DNA of 40,609 nt from Azoarcus sp. (GCA_031276015.1 JAISNX010000140.1:1-40609); one strand, 5' to 3'. Shown: positions 1 through 9,113, numbered from the stretch's first letter. Notes: a model not told the origin generated them from the sequence alone. Program-made: numbers and translations.

Positions 1-2021
1 TTGCTGTACAGCATGACTCTCGCGGCTTCGTGCAGGTTGCGCGCAAGGGTGGAAAGGCGGGCGAATTCCTGCGGATTCTCGGCGGCAAGATTCTTCACGT
101 CGTCGGCATCGACGGCGTACAACCCGGCATCCGAGCCGTCGGCGTTCATGCTGAGGAGGTAGCGGCGCGTCACGACGCCCAGCAAGGGGAAAGTGCCCTC
201 GCGCAAGATTACGGGTACGGCGCGCTCCCCTTCCGGAGCCGGAAGCTGGATGTCGCGCCCCATCGTGGCCGTGTGGTAGTCCAGCCCCAGAAGGCCCGCC
301 AGTGTGGGCAGGAAATCGACGAGGCTGGTCGCTTCTTCGGTCACGCGCGCGGGAATCAGGCGCGGCGCGTGAATGATGCCGGGAACATGCAGGCTTTCCA
401 GGTTGAGATCGGCATAAGCCTTGGGTTTGAACGGCAAATCCGCGACACGTCCGTTGTGGTCGCCGTAGAGCACGAAAATGGTATTGTCGTAATAGCCGCT
501 TTCTTTCGCCATCTCGATGAAGCGCCCGAGACAATGGTCGAGAAAACGCACGGCGTTGTACTGGGCCTTGCTGCGGAATCCCGAACGGCGCAGTACATCG
601 TCCGGCAGGGTCTTGATTTCAAAGCCGTCGTTATCCTTGGGGATCGTGAAAGGCGGATGGTTGTCCGCAGTCTGGATGAAGGCGATGAAGGGACGATCCT
701 TGGGCTGCTGGCGCAAGAGTGCATCCACTTCCTTGAACAGCGCAAGGTCGGATATGCCCCACACGTCGATGTTGGGCGATTGCCACTCGCCTTCTTCGTG
801 CAACTGAATATCGGGAACGCTGCTCTTGAGCAGCGCGTTCATGTTCGCCCAACCCGCATTGCCGCCGACGGCATAGTGTTTGTCGTATCCGTTGAAGGCG
901 TTCAAAAGGCTTCGCTGCGGCAGGAGGAAGGGATTGCGGGTGGCGCTTTTCGTGCGCGACACGTCGGGAATGCCGGTGAAACTCGCCCAGACTGTTTTCG
1001 CCGTCCCCGTGACGGGTACGTAAAAGTTGCGCAAATCCCAACTTTCCCGCGCGATCCGGTCCAGATTCGGCGTGGGATCCAGCGGGTTGCCGTGCAGCCC
1101 GGTCACGCTGCCGCCCAGGGATTCCAGGTGAATGAAGACGATATTGGGCGGCGTGGTGAATTCGATACGATGCGGTTGTGGCGGGATGTGCCGCTCGAAC
1201 CGGGGCAGTTCCTTGCCCGTCGCGGTCGGAACCGGGGCACCCAGGTAAGCGGCAATTTCCTCGGCATGGGTTTGCACGTAGGCGAGGTCGTAGTGTTCGG
1301 ACGAGGTAGACCGGGTATCCAAGATGAAAAGCAGCGGGTTCAGCCCCAGCGCGCCCATCTGTGTGTTGCCGGAGAAGAAGGCGTCGCTCCAGCGCAGGGG
1401 CACGGGATTTTCCAGGTTGATGTTGTCCACGCGCCCCAGGCCGCCCAGCACGCACCCCACGACGACCAGCCCCACGACCATCGCGGTGATCCGTCTCCGC
1501 ACCGGCAGGGCCGGATGATCGAGCGTCCGGCGTTCCAAGCGGACAAAGCCCCAAAAGAGCGCCGCCGAAGCAAGTAACCACGCCAGGACAAGACGAATGA
1601 CCGGGTAATGCTCCCACACCAGTTGTGCCGAAATGTCGGGATTACTGAGAAACCGGAATGCGCTCGCGTTGACCCGCAAGCCCGTCCAGGCGTAGTAGCA
1701 GAAATCAATGATGTACACCAGGCCCACCGTCAGCAGGGCCACTCCCAACCATATCCGCATGCCCAATCGCCATCCCCGCGTGTTTTTCGCGTTCCAGCGC
1801 GGCGAGATCAACAGGAGCGCGGGCGGCAGCATCAAGAGGAGCGCCAGGCGCAAATCGAACCTGAAGCCGATTCCCAAGGTTTTCAGAAGCACGTCGTTGT
1901 TCCCGGAACGGGAAAAAGAGACTTCGGACGCGCCAAGCAGAAATCCCATTCGCAACCCGGCGAACAGGATGAACAATACGGCCACGCCGGACAGCAGATA
2001 ACGTAAACGTGGGAAAAGCAT
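1..2021 (-). CDS. LTA synthase family / alkaline-phosphatase-superfamily sulfatase (phosphoglycerol transferase-like), membrane protein, C-terminus cut by window edge
   Basis: Manual minus-strand translation from ATG at 2021 (MLFPRLRYLLSGVAVLFILFAGLRMGF...) stays open to base 1. It contains PPNIVFIHLESLGGSVTGLHGNPLDPTPNLDRIA..., ADNHPPFTIPKDNDGF and FVLYGDHNGR. Frame checked at 1145, 638 and 41. Absent from the supplied ORF track because no stop lies inside the window. Confidence 0.85.
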   Translation of the reverse strand, partial: MLFPRLRYLLSGVAVLFILFAGLRMGFLLGASEVSFSRSGNNDVLLKTLGIGFRFDLRLALLLMLPPALLLISPRWNAKNTRGWRLGMRIWLGVALLTVGLVYIIDFCYYAWTGLRVNASAFRFLSNPDISAQLVWEHYPVIRLVLAWLLASAALFWGFVRLERRTLDHPALPVRRRITAMVVGLVVVGCVLGGLGRVDNINLENPVPLRWSDAFFSGNTQMGALGLNPLLFILDTRSTSSEHYDLAYVQTHAEEIAAYLGAPVPTATGKELPRFERHIPPQPHRIEFTTPPNIVFIHLESLGGSVTGLHGNPLDPTPNLDRIARESWDLRNFYVPVTGTAKTVWASFTGIPDVSRTKSATRNPFLLPQRSLLNAFNGYDKHYAVGGNAGWANMNALLKSSVPDIQLHEEGEWQSPNIDVWGISDLALFKEVDALLRQQPKDRPFIAFIQTADNHPPFTIPKDNDGFEIKTLPDDVLRRSGFRSKAQYNAVRFLDHCLGRFIEMAKESGYYDNTIFVLYGDHNGRVADLPFKPKAYADLNLESLHVPGIIHAPRLIPARVTEEATSLVDFLPTLAGLLGLDYHTATMGRDIQLPAPEGERAVPVILREGTFPLLGVVTRRYLLSMNADGSDAGLYAVDADDVKNLAAENPQEFARLSTLARNLHEAARVMLYS

Positions 2022-2151
2022 GAAAATCTCCGTGGTCGGTGCTACCGGAAACAGGCATCGCACAAAAGATCGATGCGGATTGAATGCGCTTCACAAAGGA
2101 CGTTCTTGCGGCGGCAACATCCGCCGATTTCCTTTGGTCATTTCGGCCATT

Positions 2152-2742
2152 CTACCGCGCCCGAGGCAATCTTCCGGCGACGCCCGAGAACACATCGCGG
2201 CCAAGCGCGGTCATGACCAATGGCACGTCCAGCAGGTAATCCCACAGATTGGAGGAATCCAGCCAGTGCAAGCGCCAGGCGAGCAGCGCGGCGAGAAGCG
2301 CGAGCGAGAAGGCATACCCGCCGCGAAGCCAAAGAAGGCATGCCAGCCCCCCCGTCAAGCATGTCAAGACAACAGGGGCATATCCCCATGCGTAGGGATG
2401 GAGAGGCGACACCCCGAAGCTGAGAAAGAAAAAGGCAAGACCCATGAGGGTGAAGCAACGGGGGTACGGCAACAATGATTGCGGCCCCCGGAAAAAGAGG
2501 ATGGAGAGGAATACGAGGGTGACGATGGAAAGATCTCCCAAGGCTCCGCGCAATACCGCCAAAAGCGAAATGCCGAGGATGGGCAGGTGCAGGAGCGCAC
2601 ACACCGCCGCCAGCGCCAATGCCATGCGTCTGGGATGGGCACGCAGGGCCAGGGGCGCGCACGACGCAAAAAGGAGCGTTATCGCCAGGCCGTAGCCAAG
2701 GGAAGCAAGGAGCGTGGGCATCATCGTACTTTTTCCAGCCAT
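2152..2742 (-). CDS. hypothetical multi-pass membrane protein
   Basis: 196 aa ORF with several hydrophobic segments; overlaps the upstream sialidase-like ORF by about 22 nt, suggesting translational coupling. Confidence 0.6.
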   Translation of the reverse strand: MAGKSTMMPTLLASLGYGLAITLLFASCAPLALRAHPRRMALALAAVCALLHLPILGISLLAVLRGALGDLSIVTLVFLSILFFRGPQSLLPYPRCFTLMGLAFFFLSFGVSPLHPYAWGYAPVVLTCLTGGLACLLWLRGGYAFSLALLAALLAWRLHWLDSSNLWDYLLDVPLVMTALGRDVFSGVAGRLPRAR

Positions 2743-4079
2743 GTCTCGTTGAAACGCAGGTGGCGGATGAGACCGCGGTTCCAGGTGTAGACCAGATGGA
2801 AGTCGCCGTCGGCGGCCCGGATCAGATAGGGGTAGTCATATTGCCAACTGCAATGCGTCCCGCAAAGATTGCCCTCGATGTTCCGGGCAACCGCTTCCGG
2901 GTCTGGCATTCGGCTAAGGTGCTGCAAATCTTCCGAAAGGCGCGCGCGGAAGGCGGCGATGTCGGGCGGGTTCCGCAAAAAGGACTCTCTGTCTTCAAAG
3001 CGGTGGAGAACGCGCCAATGCCGTCCTTCATCGGCGCTCAGCAGGAGCGAGAGGCGAAACCGTTTGTCTTCCACGTCGTTGGCGACCGCCAGCAAGCTGC
3101 CGTCTTGCAGCCGCAAGGCGGAAAGCGCCGAGTTTGGATTGGGCAGGTCGGTCTGCGTCAAGGGCGACCAATGTTGTCCGGCATCTGTTGTCTCGGTGCG
3201 CCAGACGCGATGCGGCGGCAGGTCATCGGTGTCGCGCAGCAGGGACACGGCGCGGGTTGGCGTCTCCACCAGCACGATGGGTTGTATCGAACGCGTGCCG
3301 TGATCCATGCGCGTGACACGCCGCACCTCGCCCTTGGGCGACAAGGCGAGCAGTTCGCCCGATTTGCCTGCCATCTGGTAATAGACGGGAAGACCGATGT
3401 CGCCATTCTCGAAAAACACCGGAGGACCCTTGACCAGGGTCGAAAGATTGAGAAAAGGCTCGGTAATGAGCCGCCGGGCGGGTTGCCAGCTCCTGCCCAG
3501 GTCGGGCGAGACGATGAGATTCAACTGACTGGCAGCCCAACCGCCCAGCGCGACGCTGACATAGACGACCCACAGCTCGCCCTGCGGCGTGACGAAGGCG
3601 ACGGGATTTCCGAGTTTGCGCACGAATCTGCCGGTATCCGCAATGGTCTGCGCGGGCGTCGCCAACACGCGCTGTGGCGACCAGGCACCCTCCCTGTAAT
3701 CGGCGGCGTAGATTTTGACATCCGTGCTTCCCTCGTCCGTACCGCCAAACCAGACGGCGAAAAGCCCTCCGTCCGGCAAGGCGGCGATAGAGGCGGCATG
3801 GACGTGCCGTGGATCGGGCTGGTTGATGACGGCGCTTTCCAGCCGGGGCGTTTCTTCGGGGTGGCTGGCGGGAAGCGGCGGCAAAGCGAAACGCGGCGGC
3901 GGCGCAAGAAAAGCGGGCCAGCTCGCCCACAGGGTGAGGCATACGATCCCCGGCAAGGCGACCAGGCGACGATACCTGTGACACGACAAGAAGCAGGCCC
4001 GAAGCATTCCGGCCATCCTGGCACCACGTCCGCCATCCCGCCCGGCCCGGGAAGAGCCGGAAAAATCCTTGGTCGCCAT
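2721..4079 (-). CDS. sialidase-family (BNR-repeat) protein, probably membrane-anchored or exported
   Basis: 452 aa; ESAVINQPDPRHVHAASIAALPDGGLFAVWFGGTDEGSTDVKIY, SPDLGRSWQPARRL, SADEGRHWRVL are Asp-box/BNR-like motifs; hydrophobic N-terminal segment. Confidence 0.8.
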   Translation of the reverse strand: MATKDFSGSSRAGRDGGRGARMAGMLRACFLSCHRYRRLVALPGIVCLTLWASWPAFLAPPPRFALPPLPASHPEETPRLESAVINQPDPRHVHAASIAALPDGGLFAVWFGGTDEGSTDVKIYAADYREGAWSPQRVLATPAQTIADTGRFVRKLGNPVAFVTPQGELWVVYVSVALGGWAASQLNLIVSPDLGRSWQPARRLITEPFLNLSTLVKGPPVFFENGDIGLPVYYQMAGKSGELLALSPKGEVRRVTRMDHGTRSIQPIVLVETPTRAVSLLRDTDDLPPHRVWRTETTDAGQHWSPLTQTDLPNPNSALSALRLQDGSLLAVANDVEDKRFRLSLLLSADEGRHWRVLHRFEDRESFLRNPPDIAAFRARLSEDLQHLSRMPDPEAVARNIEGNLCGTHCSWQYDYPYLIRAADGDFHLVYTWNRGLIRHLRFNETWLEKVR

Positions 4080-4198
4080 CTTGGCCGGGTTCTCTCGTCA
4101 TGCACGTTGAAGAGCGTGGGATTCTGTCCGGGCAGGGGGAAAAAAGCAAGAAAAGAGAGATATGGTAATGTCGAGAGCCACAACATCCCAAACAGCGA

Positions 4199-4597
4199 TC
4201 AAGCTGCCTGCACGGCGGCGATGTGCATGTCGACATGGATGTCGGCATAGGGGCAGGACAATGCACCGTTATCGGCCCGTTCGACCAAACCCAACTCGAC
4301 CAGTTCGGCGGCGTCCTCATGCACGCGTTTTACATCCCGACCGAGTCGGCGCGCCAGCTCGCGCACGCCGATGCTACTTGCACCCTGGAGCGCGTTGAGC
4401 ATCGCCCAGCGGTTTGTCGTGAGGCGGGAAAAAAACGCAGCAGGGGTTTCAAAATTCAGTGTTTCCCCCATGTAGGTTTCCCGCGCCAGCCCGGTTTGCG
4501 CGCGCGCCATCGTGTCAATTATTTCCGTCTTCCAGTCGGTGCGGATGCTGATTGTCAGGGTGCGGTTCATGGTCTTACTCCTTTCGTTTTTCGACAA
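4199..4597 (-). CDS. HTH (MarR/HVO_A0114-like) DNA-binding regulator, possibly antitoxin-like
   Basis: 132 aa; LTTNRWAMLNALQGASSIGVRELARRLGRDVKRVHEDAAELVELGLVERADNG winged-HTH pattern; ribbon-like N-terminus; divergent from the ATPase gene. Confidence 0.7.
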   Translation of the reverse strand: MSKNERSKTMNRTLTISIRTDWKTEIIDTMARAQTGLARETYMGETLNFETPAAFFSRLTTNRWAMLNALQGASSIGVRELARRLGRDVKRVHEDAAELVELGLVERADNGALSCPYADIHVDMHIAAVQAA

Positions 4598-4677
4598 GAG
4601 ATACAGTATTGGGGCGCATCGAGCCTCGATACCTGGAAGGCGCGTGGTTCTGGATTCTTTTCTGAATCAAGCCATTA

Positions 4678-4740
4678 TAGCCTGTTTACTACGAACATGT
4701 ATAAATTAAACTCATACACGCTAAAACAGGCTAAAATAGA
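4678..4740. promoter_or_regulatory. candidate shared operator/promoter between HTH regulator and AAA ATPase
   Basis: Perfect 10-bp inverted repeat TAGCCTGTTT (4678-4687) / AAACAGGCTA (4724-4733); tandem GCTAAAACAG|GCTAAAATAG (4720-4739); nested TGTAT (4698-4702) / ATACA (4714-4718); AT-rich. Confidence 0.55.
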
Positions 4741-4746
4741 GCCATC

Positions 4747-5916
4747 ATGCTAACCACCTACCAGCATTTCCCGCGTCCGGAACTCGCCCGCCAGTACGCC
4801 GAAGCCTTGCAAGGCAAGGCACTGTTTGGCGACGCCCAAAACGGCCTGTTCCTCGCAGGCCCGCGCCGCACGGGAAAATCGACCTTCCTGCAAGCAGACC
4901 TCAAACCCGAACTGGAGCGGCAAGGGCTGCTGGTCTTGTACGTCGATCTTTGGGCCAATGTCGAACGCGATCCCGGCGCGCTCATTGCGGACGCCATCGG
5001 GGACGCGCTGGAAGCGCAACACGGCTTCGTGAAGAAGCTCGCCAAGGCGTCCGGGCTGGAAAGCGTCAGTATTGCCGGTGTCAAGCTGGATACCCGCAAG
5101 ATCGGCAAGGACGACGGCGCGACGCTCGCCGACGCGATCAAGGCATTGCTGAAAGCCGCCGGGAAACCCGTCGCCATCATCATCGACGAAGCGCAACACG
5201 CGCTGACGACGGAGGCGGGCGAGCACGCAATGATGGCGCTGAAATCGGCGCGCGATCAGATCAATATCGGCGGCCAGATCGAATTGATGCTGGTCATGAC
5301 CGGCTCGGATCGTGACAAGCTGCTTCGGCTCGTCAACAACAATGCGGCGGCGTTCTACGGTTCGGCGGTGCATCGCCTGCCCGGACTCGGGCCGGATTTC
5401 ATTGCCCATGTGGCGGCCCTTGTCGAAGCAGCGCAGCCCGCACGGGTACCCGTCGACACGGACAGGCTGGCGCAGGCATTCCAGATTCTCGGCGAGCGCC
5501 CGCAGTTCTTCATGGACGCGCTCGGTCACGCCCTCAATCCGCTTGCGAATCCGCCTGGACGTTTCGAGGATAGATTGCTGCTTGCCGCGAACGAACGGCA
5601 GGCCGTGGACGAAGCGCAAATGGAGTCGGATTACCTGAGCCTGTCGCCCATAGGCCGGGCGGTGCTCTGGCGAATACTGGAAAAGGGCGAACGCTTCCGC
5701 CCGTATGACGCCGATGCGCTCGCCTTTTATCAGAAAGCGACAGGCAGGAGAGTCACGGCGCAGGCGGCAAAGTCCGCCCTCGATGTGCTGAGGGAACGCA
5801 CGCCCTCGCTTGTCTGGAAATCGACGCGCGGCGAGTATGTGGTCGACGACCTGGCAATGCATCGCTGGTATCGACAACGGTGCGAAGCGGGGAAATGGCC
5901 GCCCACGAGCGATTGA
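4747..5916 (+). CDS. AAA+ / ORC-Cdc6-like ATP-binding protein with C-terminal winged-helix-like region
   Basis: 389 aa; Walker A GPRRTGKSTF, Walker B VAIIIDEAQHA, sensor-like LMLVMTGSDRDKL, C-terminal LSPIGRAVLWRILEKGERF... Confidence 0.8.
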   Translation: MLTTYQHFPRPELARQYAEALQGKALFGDAQNGLFLAGPRRTGKSTFLQADLKPELERQGLLVLYVDLWANVERDPGALIADAIGDALEAQHGFVKKLAKASGLESVSIAGVKLDTRKIGKDDGATLADAIKALLKAAGKPVAIIIDEAQHALTTEAGEHAMMALKSARDQINIGGQIELMLVMTGSDRDKLLRLVNNNAAAFYGSAVHRLPGLGPDFIAHVAALVEAAQPARVPVDTDRLAQAFQILGERPQFFMDALGHALNPLANPPGRFEDRLLLAANERQAVDEAQMESDYLSLSPIGRAVLWRILEKGERFRPYDADALAFYQKATGRRVTAQAAKSALDVLRERTPSLVWKSTRGEYVVDDLAMHRWYRQRCEAGKWPPTSD

Positions 5917-5949
5917 CTTGTCGTGCTTCGCTCACAATAACGAGGGTTT

Positions 5950-6107
5950 TTAGAGCGGATCAACAAAGTGAAGCCCAAGGAGAACCGCCGTCATTGCGAG
6001 GCCCGAAGGGCCGTGGCAATCCAGTAAGCCGCATGGATTGTCACGTCACTTCGCTCTTCGCAATGACGATCGGTTCGATATGGGCCTCATAAAGTTGATA
6101 TGTTATA
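5950..6107 (+). mobile_element. MITE-like element copy A (right end degenerate)
   Basis: TTAGAGCGGATCAACAAAGTGAAGCCCAAGGAGAACCGCCGTCATTGCGAG...CGCAATGACGATCGG...CCTCATAAAGTTGATATGTTATA; homologous along its length to copies at 8170 and 39172. Confidence 0.75.
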
Positions 6108-6210
6108 GGTATTATTTACAAGGATTTGCCGTCGATTTGGCACACCAATGCCGTTTGACTTTTCGTGGAGTAGTTCATCATAATCTCGTTTTCGCCGAAT
6201 GGAGAACGGA

Positions 6211-7698
6211 ATGACGCTCGCTCTTGTCCGCACCCGTGCCCTCGATGGTCTTGCCGCGCCCGAGGTCACTGTCGAAGTTCATCTTGCCAACGGCTTGCCG
6301 TCTTTTACGCTCGTCGGCCTGCCCGACACCGAAGTGCGCGAAGCGCGCGACCGGGTCAGGGCGGCCCTGGTGACATCGCAATTCAAGTTTCCGCAACGCC
6401 GCATCACCGTCAACCTCGCGCCCGCCGATCTGCCTAAGGAAGGCGGGCGCTTCGACCTGCCGATTGCGCTTGGCATTCTCGCCGCCTCGGGGCAGATCGC
6501 GGCGCGTTCGCTCGAAGGTCATGAATTTTGCGGCGAACTCTCGCTCGACGGCAGTTTGCGCGGCATCCGGGGGCCGCTTGCCGCCGCGCTCGCCTCCGGA
6601 AAAGCGCAGCGGGCGTTGGCCTTGCCGCGCGTCAATGCGGACGAGGCGGCGCTGGCGCGGGGCGTGACGGTGTTACCGGCAAGTTCGCTGCTGGCGCTTT
6701 GCGCACATCTTGCCGGGCACGATCCGATCCTGCCGCACGTTGCCCCCGCGCGGGCGCTCGCCCCCAATGTGCCGGATCTCGCCGACGTGCGTGGCCAGTT
6801 ACAGGCGCGGCGCGCGCTCGAAGTCGCTGCGGCGGGCGGGCATTCGATACTTTTTTTCGGCCCGCCGGGCACGGGAAAGTCGATGCTGGCACAACGCCTG
6901 CCGGGTCTGCTGCCGCCGCTCGACGAAGACGAGGCACTGGAAAGCGCGGCAGTGCTCTCGCTCGGCGGCGCGTTCGACGCCACGCATTGGGGGCTGCGGC
7001 CATTTCGCGCGCCGCACCATTCCGCCTCGGCGGCGGCCCTGATCGGCGGTGGTTCCGTGCCGAGGCCGGGGGAAGTCTCGCTGGCCCATCATGGCGTGCT
7101 TTTCCTCGACGAACTGCCGGAATTCGATCGCCGGGTGCTCGAATCGCTGCGCGAGCCGCTGGAAACCGGCATGGTCAGCGTGGCGCGCGCGCAGCGGCGG
7201 GCCGAATTCCCGGCGCGTTTCCATCTCGTGGCGGCGATGAATCCATGTCCCTGCGGCTATGCTGGACATCCGTCCAGGGCATGTACCTGCTCGCCGGGCC
7301 AGATTGCCCGCTATCGCGCCAGATTGTCGGGGCCGTTGCTCGACCGGATCGACCTCATGATCGAAGTTCCCGCCGTGCCTTTTGCCGATCTGGCGACGAG
7401 CACCGCGGGCGAATCGAGTGCCGAGGTGCGCGCCAGGGTCGTGCGCGCCCATGAGCGGCAGATGTCCCGGCAAGGCGTCGGCAATGCCCGGCTGGAAGCG
7501 GGGCGGATCGAATCACTGTGCGCGCCGGATGCGGCGGGCGCGGCACTGCTCGCCACCGCGATGGAGCGCCTCAAACTGTCGGCGCGCGCCTATCACCGCG
7601 TGCTCAGAGTGGCGCGCACGCTGGCCGACCTGAGCGGTGCCGAGCGCCCCGGCACGGTGCACATGGCCGAGGCAATCCAGTACCGGCGCGGGTTTTGA
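6211..7698 (+). CDS. comM: YifB family Mg chelatase-like AAA ATPase (ComM)
   Basis: MTLALVRTRALDGLAAPEVTVEVHLANGLPSFTLVGLPDTEVREARDRVRAA..., GPPGTGKSMLAQRLPGLLPPL, FRAPHHSASAAALIGGG, AAMNPCPCGYAGHPSRACTCSPGQIARYRARLSGPLLDRIDL. Confidence 0.95.
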   Translation: MTLALVRTRALDGLAAPEVTVEVHLANGLPSFTLVGLPDTEVREARDRVRAALVTSQFKFPQRRITVNLAPADLPKEGGRFDLPIALGILAASGQIAARSLEGHEFCGELSLDGSLRGIRGPLAAALASGKAQRALALPRVNADEAALARGVTVLPASSLLALCAHLAGHDPILPHVAPARALAPNVPDLADVRGQLQARRALEVAAAGGHSILFFGPPGTGKSMLAQRLPGLLPPLDEDEALESAAVLSLGGAFDATHWGLRPFRAPHHSASAAALIGGGSVPRPGEVSLAHHGVLFLDELPEFDRRVLESLREPLETGMVSVARAQRRAEFPARFHLVAAMNPCPCGYAGHPSRACTCSPGQIARYRARLSGPLLDRIDLMIEVPAVPFADLATSTAGESSAEVRARVVRAHERQMSRQGVGNARLEAGRIESLCAPDAAGAALLATAMERLKLSARAYHRVLRVARTLADLSGAERPGTVHMAEAIQYRRGF

Positions 7699-7783
7699 GG
7701 AAACTTGCTTCGCCTTGCCCGCAATGACGAAGGGTTGGGGGGATTGCGGCGAGGGTTTCGGGCATCGAGGTGCCCGCCACGCC

Positions 7784-7856
7784 CGTCATTGCGAGGCCCG
7801 AAGGGCCGTGGCAATCCATGCGGCCTGTGGATTGCCGCGCTTCGCTCGTCATGACG
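7784..7856. repeat. stand-alone core palindromic repeat (copy D)
   Basis: CGTCATTGCGAGGCCCGAAGGGCCGTGGCAATCCATGCGGCCTGTGGATTGCCGCGCTTCGCTCGTCATGACG; same core as in the MITE-like copies, without their flanks. Confidence 0.8.
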
Positions 7857-8169
7857 ATGGATTTAATCGGCAGAAATATAAGCATTTCCGGAAACGCGCG
7901 GCTCAGTTTGGCGGATCACCTTTCCGCCAAACTCTGCCTACTGTCGTGATTCGACGAGCGCTTTTCGCAAAACGCTTAACAATGCGGTGATGGTCATGCA
8001 ATGTGCAAATTCACCACTAAAGAGTCAAGCCATGTGACGCATTTATCGTCGGCGATTGTATTCAGGGTAGCAATTCCGAATTTCCCCTCGCTTGACGCAA
8101 TTACCCACATGGCAAATCTCCCGCGAGAGTTCCGCCCGGTCGGGGGTTAACTCGGGGGCAACCCGGGGG

Positions 8170-8320
8170 TTAGAGCAAATCGACTTTATGAGGCTCATAT
8201 CAACTGACCGTCATTGCGAGCGAAGCGCGGCAATCCACGGGCCGCATGGATTGCCACGGCCCTTTGGGCCTCGCAATGACGGCGGTTCTCTTTGGGCTTC
8301 AATTTGTTGATCTGCTCTAA
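8170..8320 (-). mobile_element. MITE-like element copy B (reverse orientation relative to A and C)
   Basis: TTAGAGCAAATCGACTTTATGAGGCTCATATC...CGTCATTGCGAG...CTCGCAATGACGGCGGTTCTCTTTGGGCTTCAATTTGTTGATCTGCTCTAA. Confidence 0.85.
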
Positions 8321-8341
8321 CCGTAAACATCAAAAATCGAA

Positions 8342-8785
8342 TCAATGAATTTCAACGACTTCGCCTCCAGATTCGCTTGCCCCTGGTTCCAGAGTTCCCG
8401 CGCCTGCCGCACGTCTTCGCGTTCCTGCTCGCTGGCGTGCAGCGGTTTTTTTATACCTCAATCCCCACTTGTTCAGCTGATGCCAGAGCGCCGGAATCTT
8501 GAGCGTGACGCCCAAGCCCGCCAGCCGCTCGACTAACTCCGCCAGGGTCAAATCCCCTTTCGCCGCGATCCATCCCCGGATCGTCTCTTCCAGATGGGCA
8601 ATACGGGAAACACGATACCCCCCTTGCCGCAGACTTTCCCTGCTTCCCTCCTGCTCCCAGCGACGGCGTACCTGATAGACCCACATCCGGCTTACCTCGA
8701 ATCGTCGGGCTATTTCCGTCGGCATTTCTCCTCGCTCCAATGCCCCCAATACCCGATCCCGCAAATCCTGTGAATACGCTCGCAT
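8342..8785 (-). pseudogene. IS630-family transposase, N-terminal part only (3' truncated, with A7 frameshift site)
   Basis: MRAYSQDLRDRVLGALERGEMPTEIARRFEVSRMWVYQVRRRWEQEGS...LTLAELVERLAGLGVTLKIPALWHQLNKWGLRYKKT. After TAT-AAAAAAA the alternative frame reads KKPLHASEQEREDVRQARELWNQGQANLEAKSLKFID and is then cut before the DDE domain. Confidence 0.8.
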
Positions 8786-9052
8786 TTCCTTCTCCTTATC
8801 TCAATACGACACGAAAGAAAAATAACATAAAAAGAAAATATATAAATCAAAAACACTCTAAAACCCCATCTTCCCGGCAGGAAAGGCTTGTGGGGAGGGA
8901 GGGCGCAAGATAACGGACAACAAGACAGAACAACTTCCGTGTCCAGAAGCTCGGCCAACTTCTTGTTGGCGGCACGTAACTGCTGGTTGATGATGGAACT
9001 ATGGCATGCTCCGGATGCCGACGGGAGTCGTACTGTCGCCCCTGAAAGCAAC

Positions 9053-9080
9053 GAGGCGCGGGAGAATTTCCCCGCGCCTC
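9053..9080 (-). terminator. candidate hairpin downstream of pbpG (no strong U-tract)
   Basis: Perfect 10-bp stem GAGGCGCGGG / CCCGCGCCTC with 8-nt loop, about 35-60 nt after the stop of the minus-strand gene. Confidence 0.45.
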
Positions 9081-9113
9081 GCGCTATTTGCGTAGTTTCC
9101 GCGCTCCGCGCTG

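Noticed and set aside
30-1577. 515-aa plus-strand ORF at the left end
   Set aside because: Antisense of the LTA-synthase/sulfatase-family CDS, which carries the conserved motifs on the minus strand.
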